A stretch of 64,000 nt of DNA from an uncultured Erythrobacter sp. (GTDB lineage Bacteria; Pseudomonadota; Alphaproteobacteria; Sphingomonadales; Sphingomonadaceae): assembly GCA_947494705.1 (NCBI GenBank), contig CANLVN010000003.1:793038-857037 (forward strand), written 5' to 3'. Numbering within the stretch: the first letter of the stretch is position 1; every line of letters begins with the position of its first letter. The notes under the pieces are model-generated. The model had not been told where the DNA came from. It was given only the letters and a program-made list of their open reading frames with translations, and did no database searches. The position numbers and the translations under genes are program-made. Shown piece by piece: positions 57,394 through 64,000 of the stretch.

Positions 57394-58166
57394 AGCGCGG
57401 CTTTGGTAAATAGGTTCTTGAAATTTGCCGTAGTTTGCTCGGCAAGGTGCGCTGGCTCCACTTCGCGCAGTTCAGCCACGAAGCGCGCAGTATCGGCGAC
57501 AAAGGCGGGCTCGCACACCTTTCCGCGATTGGGCACCGGCGCAAGGAAAGGGCTGTCGGTTTCGACCAGCAGGCGATCATCGGGCACCATCTTGGCGGCT
57601 TCCTGCAAGTCCTTCGCGTTCTTGAAAGTCACGATACCGGACAGCGATATGGTGAGGCCGAGATCCAGAACCTTGCGACCGAAATCGGATGATGCAGTGA
57701 AACAATGGATTAGCGCGGGGAAGGCCCCCTTCCCCTTCTCTTCGGCGAGGATCTCGAACGTGTCATCCTCCGCATCGCGGGTGTGGATGATCACCGGCAA
57801 ACCGGTCTCTCGCGCCACGTCGATATGCATGCGGAACAGATTTGCCTGCGTTTCGCGGTCGGAATGTTCGTAGAAATAGTCGAGCCCGGTCTCGCCAATC
57901 GCGATCACACGCGGGTTTTCAGTTGCGGCCAGCAAGGTCGCGCGGCCGAGGTCCTCGTGCTGGTCAGCCTCATGCGGATGGATGCCCACGCTGGCAAAGA
58001 CATCAGGTTCGCGGTTGGCGGTCGCGACCACTTGCTCCCATTCGGACTGCTTGGTCGAGATGTTGAGGAACGCTCCCACCCCGGCCTCGCGAGCGCGCGA
58101 CAGAACGCTCGCCTGATCCTCGACCAGCCCCTTATATTCCAGGTGGCAATGGCTATCGATCAGCAT
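57390..58166 (-). CDS. tatD: TatD-family metal-dependent deoxyribonuclease
   Basis: TIM-barrel hydrolase linked to DNA end processing and repair. The 258-residue product shows MLIDSHCHLEYKGL (HxH metal motif), VFASVGIHPHEA, VIAIGETGLDYFYE, LPVIIHTRDAEDDTFEIL, LIHCFTASSDFGRKVLDLG and RLLVETDSPFLAPVPNRG. The ATG at 58166 overlaps the metG stop (TGATG); a GTG one codon earlier could also serve. It comes directly after metG, a common arrangement. Confidence 0.94.
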   Translation of the reverse strand: MLIDSHCHLEYKGLVEDQASVLSRAREAGVGAFLNISTKQSEWEQVVATANREPDVFASVGIHPHEADQHEDLGRATLLAATENPRVIAIGETGLDYFYEHSDRETQANLFRMHIDVARETGLPVIIHTRDAEDDTFEILAEEKGKGAFPALIHCFTASSDFGRKVLDLGLTISLSGIVTFKNAKDLQEAAKMVPDDRLLVETDSPFLAPVPNRGKVCEPAFVADTARFVAELREVEPAHLAEQTTANFKNLFTKAAL

Positions 58167-59737
58167 CACGCATCCTCCGCTTCCGGAAGTTCGAGACGCG
58201 GGAAGATAGGGGTCGGTTTGCCGACAGTGAAGTCGCTTTCCACATGCCTCTTGAACCAGTCGGCATCATCGAGGTTCCGATATCGGCGTTCCTCCGGCGA
58301 GATCCCGATTTGGTCGAGAAGCGCGCCGGCCTTCTCAGGCACAACAGGCTGGATTGCGATGGCGAGGTCACGGATTGCGATGAAGAGCGTTTGAAGCACG
58401 GCTTTCATGCGTTCCGGGTCGGTTTTCTTGAGCGTCCAGGGCGCTTGCTCGTCAACATACTGGTTGCAGGCATAGACCGCCTTAATCCAGGCCTCGATCC
58501 CGACCGAAAATGCGAGTTGATCGAACTGGGCGGGCAGTTCGTTGGCACATGCATCATGGACCTGCGCAAGCAACGCCTTATCCGCCTCTGAAGGGTCGAA
58601 ATCCGACAATTCGCCGCCCATGTTCTTGGCGATCATCGACAAGGTGCGCTGCGCGAGGTTGCCGAAGCTGTTCGCCAATTCGGCGTTTGCGCGGGTGACG
58701 ATGGCTTCGGGAGAATAGCTGCCGTCCTGCCCAAAAGCGACTTCGCGCATCAGGAAGTATCGCAGGGGATCCACCCCGAACTGGTCCGCCAGTGCCAGGG
58801 GATCGGTGACGTTGCCGAGCGATTTCGATTCTTTCTGGCCGCGATTGAGCAGGAAGCCGTGCCCAAAGACCTTCCTGGGCAGGGGCAACTTCGCGCTCAT
58901 CAGAAAAGCAGGCCAGTAGACCGTGTGGAACCGCACGATATCCTTACCGATGAGGTGGAGGTCGGCGGGCCAGAACTTGGCCATCTCATCGGTCTCACCC
59001 GGGAAGCCGAGGCCAGTCAGGTAGTTGGTCAGCGCGTCGACCCAGACATACATGACGTGGTTGTCGCTGCCCGGCACCTTCACTCCCCAGTCAAAACTGG
59101 TGCGGCTGACCGAAAGGTCGCGCAAGCCCTGCTCGACGAAGGCGATCATCTCATTGCGGCGGCTCGCCGGTTCCAGAAAACCGGGGGTTTTAAGCAGCTC
59201 GAGCAGCGGCTCTTCATATTTCGACAGGCGGAAGAACCAGCTTTCCTCGACAGTCCATTCGACCGGCGTATCTTGCGGGGAAAGCTTGTCGCCGTTCTCG
59301 CCTTCCTTCAATTCGCTCTCATCATAATACGCTTCGTCCCGGACCGAGTACCAACCTTCGTAGCGGTCGAGATAGAGATCGCCAGCCTCCTCCATGCGCT
59401 GCCAGATCGTCTGGCTGGCCCGGTGGTGGTCGTCTTGTACTGTGCGGATGAACCGGTCGAAGCTGATGTTGAGCTTCTCGTCCATCTCGCGGAAATAGCC
59501 CGACATTTCGTCGGCAAGTTCACGCGGGGTACGGCCCTGCTCTTCGGCCTTGCGCGCCATTTTCAATCCGTGCTCGTCAGTCCCGGTCTGGAAGCGCACG
59601 TCGCGGCCCCGCAGTCGCTGAAAGCGGGCGATGACATCCGCGGCAATGCCTTCATAGGCATGCCCGATATGTGGGCGGCCATTGGGATAGTTGATCGCGG
59701 TTGTGACGTAGAAAGGGGTTTTGTCAGTGTCTGCCAT
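58166..59737 (-). CDS. metG: methionyl-tRNA synthetase
   Basis: Charges tRNA-Met. The 523-residue product has the class I signature PNGRPHIGHAYE (HIGH at 23-26), FQTGTDEHGLKM, the YVWVDALTNYLTGLGF segment, IGKDIVRFHTVYWPAFL and a KMSKS variant (QKESKSLGN). It then has the anticodon-binding helical domain. It lacks the zinc-knuckle Cys motifs and the C-terminal EMAP-like domain, so it is the compact type. The ATG at 59737 lies within the end of holB (overlap of 14 bp). Confidence 0.96.
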   Translation of the reverse strand: MADTDKTPFYVTTAINYPNGRPHIGHAYEGIAADVIARFQRLRGRDVRFQTGTDEHGLKMARKAEEQGRTPRELADEMSGYFREMDEKLNISFDRFIRTVQDDHHRASQTIWQRMEEAGDLYLDRYEGWYSVRDEAYYDESELKEGENGDKLSPQDTPVEWTVEESWFFRLSKYEEPLLELLKTPGFLEPASRRNEMIAFVEQGLRDLSVSRTSFDWGVKVPGSDNHVMYVWVDALTNYLTGLGFPGETDEMAKFWPADLHLIGKDIVRFHTVYWPAFLMSAKLPLPRKVFGHGFLLNRGQKESKSLGNVTDPLALADQFGVDPLRYFLMREVAFGQDGSYSPEAIVTRANAELANSFGNLAQRTLSMIAKNMGGELSDFDPSEADKALLAQVHDACANELPAQFDQLAFSVGIEAWIKAVYACNQYVDEQAPWTLKKTDPERMKAVLQTLFIAIRDLAIAIQPVVPEKAGALLDQIGISPEERRYRNLDDADWFKRHVESDFTVGKPTPIFPRLELPEAEDA

Positions 59738-60698
59738 GGGCAGGGTCGCTAGCGGGGGCGGCGCGAGTGAGCAAGCTGCCGATTTCAAGCGCGAGCAGGC
59801 TGGTGTCGAAATTATATGACGGAGCCTGCGCTCCAAGCGTGACGAGAGCGCTGTGCGCTTCGATCAGGGCGCCACGATGCACGTTGTCATCGGTCGAACG
59901 TGCAAGGTCGGTAACGATAGCCTGCGCTAGTTCGAAAACGGCCTGCAAACGCTCGCGATCGGCACGCGGACCGATCTGCCGAGCAAGGGCGCTGCGGCCC
60001 GTGAACTCAGGGTCGGGCTGAGTTAGCAACTGCTCGATGACCGTCGCCACCGGCGCCAGTTCCTGCTCGGCGAATTGCAGGGCGGCGCCAAAGGAACCTT
60101 CAGCTGCGCGCAGGGCGGTAAGGCGTGCTTCGGCGTCGCCCCCTGCCCCGCTCGCCTCGAGCATGGTTTCGAGCTCGGCATCCTTGAGGATCGGGAACCG
60201 CAATACACGGCAGCGCGAGCGGATCGTCGGCAACAGTCGCGCGGGGCGATGGGTAACGAGGATGAAGAACGTGCCCTGCGGCGGTTCCTCGAGACTCTTG
60301 AGGAGGGCGTTGGAGGTTGCGCGCTCCATGTCGTCCGCGGGATTGATGATCACGACACGACGTTGTCCCAGCGTCGGACGCACCGTCAGGCGGCGCTGCA
60401 TTTCGCGGATCTGTCCGATGCGAATTGAACGCGCACGCTCGTATTCCTTGCCCGCATCCTGAGCCGCGATCGCCTTCTTGTCCTTCGGACCATAGGTGAC
60501 GGTCAGAATGTCCGGGTGGTCGCCGGCGGGCTGGGGAACGCCCTCCTCCGCCACCAACTCGCGCGCAGCTGCGAGCGCAAAGTCATGCTTTCCGAGGCCC
60601 CTTTTGCCCGCAAGGATCCAGCCATGATGCATTCTCGCACCCGCCATCGCGGTACGCCACTCACGCCACGGAGCGGTGTGGTTAGGCCAATCGGTCAC
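59724..60698 (-). CDS. holB: DNA polymerase III delta-prime subunit
   Basis: Clamp-loader subunit of the replicative polymerase. The 324-residue product has a P-loop-like AGKRGLGKHDFA (degenerate, as delta-prime usually lacks ATPase), RVVIINPADDMERATSNALLKSLEEPP, and the sensor-like motif FILVTHRPARLLPTIRSRCRVLRF. It starts with GTG at 60698 overlapping the tmk stop (GTGA). The order tmk-holB-metG-tatD is common in alphaproteobacteria. Confidence 0.94.
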   Translation of the reverse strand: MTDWPNHTAPWREWRTAMAGARMHHGWILAGKRGLGKHDFALAAARELVAEEGVPQPAGDHPDILTVTYGPKDKKAIAAQDAGKEYERARSIRIGQIREMQRRLTVRPTLGQRRVVIINPADDMERATSNALLKSLEEPPQGTFFILVTHRPARLLPTIRSRCRVLRFPILKDAELETMLEASGAGGDAEARLTALRAAEGSFGAALQFAEQELAPVATVIEQLLTQPDPEFTGRSALARQIGPRADRERLQAVFELAQAIVTDLARSTDDNVHRGALIEAHSALVTLGAQAPSYNFDTSLLALEIGSLLTRAAPASDPAHGRH

Positions 60699-61348
60699 TC
60701 GTCGGCACCCTCGATCAGATGGGACAGCACCGACATGACGCGCTCATGGACTTCTTCGGGAGACCCTCCCCCATCGACCACGCGAAACCCTTGCGGATCG
60801 GTATCGGCCAGTGCGCGGAAACTGTCGGCGACCTGCGCGTGATAATCGGCGCTGCGTCCGCCGATAGCATCGCTAGCATCGCCATCGCGCGCGGCAAGCC
60901 GCTGCGCACGCGTCGCCGCGTCTACTTCGAGCAGGACGGTGCAATCCGGTCGCAGGCCTTTGCTGCCGAAGCTGTGCAGCGCTGTGATGGCGTCGTCGCC
61001 CAGTCCCCCTGCCCCGCCTTGATAGGCGCGACTTGAATCGACGAAACGGTCCGAGATCACCCACACACCCTTCGCCAGCGCCGGGCGGATCAGTCGCTCA
61101 ACGTGATCGGCGCGCGCAGCGGCGAAGAGCAGCGCTTCGGCTTCAGGTGTCCAGCCCTCTCCGGGTGGATGAAGCAACAGCTCACGGATCGCCTCTGCTT
61201 GTGGCGTGCCGCCGGGCTCACGGGTTATCTCGACGACTAGCCCTCGCTCCCGCAGAGCGTCGGCGAGCCGCGCGACCTGAGTGGACTTGCCTGTCCCTTC
61301 GCCCCCTTCAAGTGCGATGAAGCGGCCCGTTTTCGTAGGAGAAGTCAC
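60695..61348 (-). CDS. tmk: thymidylate kinase
   Basis: Phosphorylates dTMP to dTDP. The 217-residue product has the P-loop LEGGEGTGKSTQ, the DR(Y/F/H) motif SDRFVDSSRAYQGG, TREPGGTPQAEAIRELLL and the LID-like loop DGDASDAIG. The GTG at 61348 overlaps the dac stop as GTGA and is preferred to a TTG three codons upstream. It leads holB in the same run. Confidence 0.95.
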   Translation of the reverse strand: MTSPTKTGRFIALEGGEGTGKSTQVARLADALRERGLVVEITREPGGTPQAEAIRELLLHPPGEGWTPEAEALLFAAARADHVERLIRPALAKGVWVISDRFVDSSRAYQGGAGGLGDDAITALHSFGSKGLRPDCTVLLEVDAATRAQRLAARDGDASDAIGGRSADYHAQVADSFRALADTDPQGFRVVDGGGSPEEVHERVMSVLSHLIEGADE

Positions 61349-62505
61349 GAAAACCAACCCGTAACACCGTTGATCAATCGCGCGAAGAATCCCGCTTTTT
61401 CGACCGTCTCGTCGGCAAGCAGAGGAATGCGCGCAGGCTCGATACCGGGCACCTCGACTACCAGCTCCGCAATATCGTCGCCCGCGACGAAAGGCGCGCG
61501 CAACGGTCCGTCATAGGTAATGCCAGCGCGCAATTCTGCCTCGTGCCCGCGTGGCACGTTGACGTAGATCGGTCGCGGCGCTCGCACCGCGACCGAGCGT
61601 GCGCTACCATCCTGGACGCGCACGCGGCCCACGATATCGCCTTCGTCGAACAGACGGCGGCGTTCGAAAGCGCTGAAGCCCCATTCGATATATTCGCGTG
61701 CTGCCCGTGCCCGCTCCGAACCGCGCCCCACGCCCGCGACCACCAGCATCAGGCGCTGGCCGCTGCGTTTGGCAGTTCCTAGATATCCGAAACCTGCTTC
61801 ATTGGTGTAGCCGGTCTTCATCCCGTCGGCACCAGCAATGCGGCCGATGAGAGGATCGTGATTGCGCTGTTCAATGTCCTTGAACCGGAATCCTGGCTTG
61901 CCCATGTAGCGCGCGTATTTCCGAGGGTGACGCTCAACCAGCGCTTCGCCCAGCCGCACCAGATCGCGTGCCGTGACGAAGGTGTGTCCTTCATCGGGCC
62001 AGCCATTGGGTGTGCCGAAATGGCTGCCTGTCATGCCCAACGACCGGGCTCGCGCGTTCATCCCTTCGACCCATTTTTCGAAAGAACCAGCTTGACCTTC
62101 CGCCAGAACGACCGAGCCGTCATTCGCGGAAACGTTTGCAATGCCCATCAACAGCTCGTCGACTAGCACGCGGTCCCCCGCCCCAAGCCACATTGTCGAG
62201 CCACGACCGCCCCATTCCTTCGCAGTCGCTTCGCTCATGGCGAAGGTCTGTCTCGGGTCCAGATAGCCGTCTTCGATCAGTTCGAAAGCGTGAAACAGCG
62301 TCATGACCTTCGTAATCGATGCCGGAACGAAGCGCCTGTCGGCATCGCGTTCGTGCAAAACCTGTCCGCTGGTCACATCGACCAGGATCGCAATCGGAAC
62401 TTCGTCGGCTGAAGGAGGGCGCGGTGTGTCCTGAGCGGCCAGTGGCGCGTGCGTCAGCGATGTAGCTGCGAGCCATGCCGAGAGGATTCGAATAAGTCTG
62501 ATCAC
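61345..62505 (-). CDS. dacC: D-alanyl-D-alanine carboxypeptidase (DacC/PBP5-6-like)
   Basis: Trims the pentapeptide of peptidoglycan in the periplasm. The 386-residue product starts with a signal peptide (MIRLIRILSAWLAATSL), then has the three penicillin-binding motifs: SITK (Ser63-Lys66), SAN (126-128) and KTG (230-232). A beta-rich C-terminal domain and a short tail likely to anchor it to the membrane (FFARLINGVTGWFS) follow. The start is GTG at 62505, giving a clean signal peptide. It sits between the transglycosylase and tmk. Confidence 0.92.
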   Translation of the reverse strand: MIRLIRILSAWLAATSLTHAPLAAQDTPRPPSADEVPIAILVDVTSGQVLHERDADRRFVPASITKVMTLFHAFELIEDGYLDPRQTFAMSEATAKEWGGRGSTMWLGAGDRVLVDELLMGIANVSANDGSVVLAEGQAGSFEKWVEGMNARARSLGMTGSHFGTPNGWPDEGHTFVTARDLVRLGEALVERHPRKYARYMGKPGFRFKDIEQRNHDPLIGRIAGADGMKTGYTNEAGFGYLGTAKRSGQRLMLVVAGVGRGSERARAAREYIEWGFSAFERRRLFDEGDIVGRVRVQDGSARSVAVRAPRPIYVNVPRGHEAELRAGITYDGPLRAPFVAGDDIAELVVEVPGIEPARIPLLADETVEKAGFFARLINGVTGWFS

Positions 62506-62554
62506 AGCGCCGCATATAGGGCGCAGGCGACCGCGAAGCGAGAGCACAAGCCGC

Positions 62555-63619
62555 TTAGTTCACGATTTCGTCAGCCAGCAGCCCCACGCTCATCGCATAG
62601 TAATTCGAGCAATTGTACTCGAGGATCACGCGATAATTTCCCGTCAGCAGCCATGCAGGCGTCCCCGGGCCGTCGGGTTGAAACAGCGAGGTAAGCGTGT
62701 CGTCGGGCAGGTAGCGCTGAGGCTGCACACCAAGAGCGCGCCACTCGGCTACGGTTTTCCACTCGCTGTGCCGCTCATGCACGCGTGGACAAACCGGTGC
62801 GACCAGTTCGCTGCGATAGGCGTCGACATTGAATCCCGAAGGTACGGCCGCACGCACGCCCCAAGGCTGACCTTCACGCCATCCGGCATCGCGAAAGTAG
62901 TTGGCGATCGAATGGAATGTGTCTGCACGATTGGTGAAGATGTTCGCCCGTCCATCGCCATCGCCATCGGTCGCGAGCCGCAGGTAGACCGAGGGCAAGA
63001 ACTGCGGATTGCCGAAAGCACCGGCATAGCTTCCCACTAGGTCATCGCGCGAATAACCCTTGTCCGCGACTTTCATCAGCGCGACCCATTCGTTTTCGAA
63101 CAATTCACGCCGGCGCCCTTCCCAGGCCAGGCTTGCCAGCGAGCGCGAAAGATCGAAGCTGCCTCGAATGTTGCCGTAGCTTGTCTCGTGGCCGAAGATC
63201 GCGACGATGATTTCGGCCGGAACGCCAAAGCGCTGCTCGGCGGCGCGTAGATCACCGCTATTGGCGCGATAGACGCGGCGACCACCCGCGATGCGCGTCG
63301 AATTCACATGGGTCGCGATATAGGGCGCCAGCGCCGGATAGCCGCGGCGTGTCGGGCTGCCCGGTTGCCCTTGGTCGAGGCTGATGACCCGCGAATTGGG
63401 CGTCAGCCCGGCGGTCATGCGCTGGATCGTCGATTCGCTCACTCCCTCGGCGCGGGCGCGGGCCTTGAGCCGTTCGAGATAGGCATTGAAGGAGATGCCG
63501 TCGCGCGCAGCGACTTGTGCCTCTGCCGGAGAGGGCGCAGTGAGAGAGCCAAGCCCGATTGCGGACAGGACCACCAAGGCTGCGGGAAGAGTGGCGTGAA
63601 GGGAAGCTTTAAGGGGCAT
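62555..63619 (-). CDS. mltB: lytic murein transglycosylase (MltB family)
   Basis: Cuts peptidoglycan, leaving 1,6-anhydro ends. The 354-residue product has a signal peptide (residues 1-34) and a lysozyme-like domain with catalytic Glu145 in FGHETSYGN, followed by SLASLAWEGRRRELFENEW, GSYAGAFGNPQFLPSVY and DGDGRANIFTN, which fits the MltB group. No lipobox Cys is present, so it is periplasmic and soluble rather than a lipoprotein. It starts the mltB-dacC-tmk-holB-metG-tatD run. Confidence 0.9.
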   Translation of the reverse strand: MPLKASLHATLPAALVVLSAIGLGSLTAPSPAEAQVAARDGISFNAYLERLKARARAEGVSESTIQRMTAGLTPNSRVISLDQGQPGSPTRRGYPALAPYIATHVNSTRIAGGRRVYRANSGDLRAAEQRFGVPAEIIVAIFGHETSYGNIRGSFDLSRSLASLAWEGRRRELFENEWVALMKVADKGYSRDDLVGSYAGAFGNPQFLPSVYLRLATDGDGDGRANIFTNRADTFHSIANYFRDAGWREGQPWGVRAAVPSGFNVDAYRSELVAPVCPRVHERHSEWKTVAEWRALGVQPQRYLPDDTLTSLFQPDGPGTPAWLLTGNYRVILEYNCSNYYAMSVGLLADEIVN

Positions 63620-63784
63620 TGCGGTCCTGTCTCATAATAGAGCTTAATTGGGGGTGACCGGGCGTTGAATGGCGGCCAATTACCAAGTGTATCAATCGCA
63701 TATCCGCCCCACCGCTCCTAGTGTCTATGCAACGCATTGGCGGTCTTGCGATACCTTTCATCGCGCCTGCACGCGCGAGAAGGG

Positions 63785-63812
63785 GTGACAAGCGCCGCAC
63801 ACGGCGCTAGCG
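63785..63812 (+). promoter_or_regulatory. candidate tRNA-Ser promoter
   Basis: GTGACA (63785-63790), 16-bp spacer, CTAGCG (63807-63812), 12 bp before the tRNA. The spacer is nearly all a perfect inverted repeat, AGCGCCG-CACA-CGGCGCT (63791-63808). Confidence 0.5.
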
Positions 63813-63824
63813 CGCTCGCCGCGC

Positions 63825-63914
63825 GGACAGTTGGCAGAGTGGTCGAATGCACCGGTCTTGAAAACCGGCAAGGGTGCAAGCCCTTCCAGGGTTCGAATCC
63901 CTGACTGTCCGCCA
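63825..63914 (+). tRNA. tRNA-Ser, anticodon TGA
   Basis: A complete 90-nt tRNA with acceptor GGACAGT/ACTGTCC, anticodon stem CCGGT/ACCGG with loop CTTGAAA (TGA at 63859-63861), a long class II variable arm (AAGGGTGCAAGCCCTT region), T arm CAGGG-TTCGAAT-CCCTG, discriminator G and encoded CCA (63912-63914). It reads UCA codons. Confidence 0.97.
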
Positions 63915-63921
63915 CCATCCT

Positions 63922-64000
63922 TCAGATATGCAGAGCCCGTCCTTCGCTGGCGAGGACGCTTTCGTGCATCATTTCGGATAGCGTGGGGTGCGGGAAGACG
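63922..64000 (-). CDS. lpd: dihydrolipoamide dehydrogenase, C-terminal end only
   Basis: The reverse strand ends PHPTLSEMMHESVLASEGRA then LHI and a TGA stop at 63922-63924. This is the C-terminal dimer-interface motif of lipoamide dehydrogenase, with the catalytic His-Glu pair in the HPTLSE segment. Only 25 residues are inside. It is E3 of the pyruvate or oxoglutarate dehydrogenase complexes and would work with pdhA and pdhB. Confidence 0.85.
   Translation of the reverse strand, partial: VFPHPTLSEMMHESVLASEGRALHI

Overview
This window reads as ordinary chromosome of an alphaproteobacterium, most likely Sphingomonadales (Erythrobacteraceae-like). The reasons are high GC, a LexA operator of the alphaproteobacterial type (GTTC-N7-GTTC), a pyruvate dehydrogenase E1-beta with its own N-terminal lipoyl domain, a fused IspDF, the order dusB-ntrB-ntrC-ntrY-ntrX-hfq-hflX, and an Hfq made of two tandem Sm domains. 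I saw no phage, insertion sequence, CRISPR array or replication origin. Genus and species are inference.

Layout. 1-3.8 kb: start of gltX, comEC, SOS-controlled lexA. 4-13.7 kb (minus): a long chain ppiD, trpE, a lipoprotein, a prolyl aminopeptidase, trpG, trpD, trpC, then a six-copy 12-bp repeat array, moaC and moeA. 13.9-17.3 kb (plus): tpiA, secG, pyrG and a candidate structured RNA with an intrinsic terminator. 17.4-19.7 kb: a small heat-shock gene with a ROSE-like RNA thermometer in its leader, then glutaredoxin, a Nit-type amidase, a DUF1178 protein and tRNA-Arg(CCT). 19.8-27.3 kb: MFS carrier, haloalkane-dehalogenase-like hydrolase, MscS channel, acyl-CoA dehydrogenase, ftsB, pdhA-pdhB. 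27.3-30.6 kb (minus): an overlapping trio of Tad-like pseudopilin/vWA proteins. 30.8-39.6 kb: NDUFAF6-like protein, EF-hand protein, trmFO, desaturase, lysoplasmalogenase-like protein, gyrA, exported TPR protein.

39.6-42.4 kb (minus): a NYN/OST-HTH protein and a bicarbonate module sbtA, sbtB-like PII and beta-carbonic anhydrase. 42.5-46.1 kb: lipA, a Coq10/RatA protein, pncC, an exported hypothetical, ispDF. 46.2-55.6 kb (plus): dusB, ntrBC, ntrYX, tandem-domain hfq, hflX. 55.6-63.6 kb (minus): mazG, then a tightly coupled chain mltB-like, dacC-like, tmk, holB, metG, tatD, a PhnP-like hydrolase and a 60-residue membrane protein. The window ends with tRNA-Ser(TGA) and the 3' end of lpd.

Genes in the minus-strand chains are often joined by ATGA, GTGA or TAATG overlaps, which suggests translational coupling. 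Points most worth a second look: the repeat array between trpC and moaC, the ROSE-like thermometer, the unassigned structured RNA, the diverged second Hfq domain, and the sbtA-sbtB-carbonic anhydrase cluster in what looks like a heterotroph or photoheterotroph.
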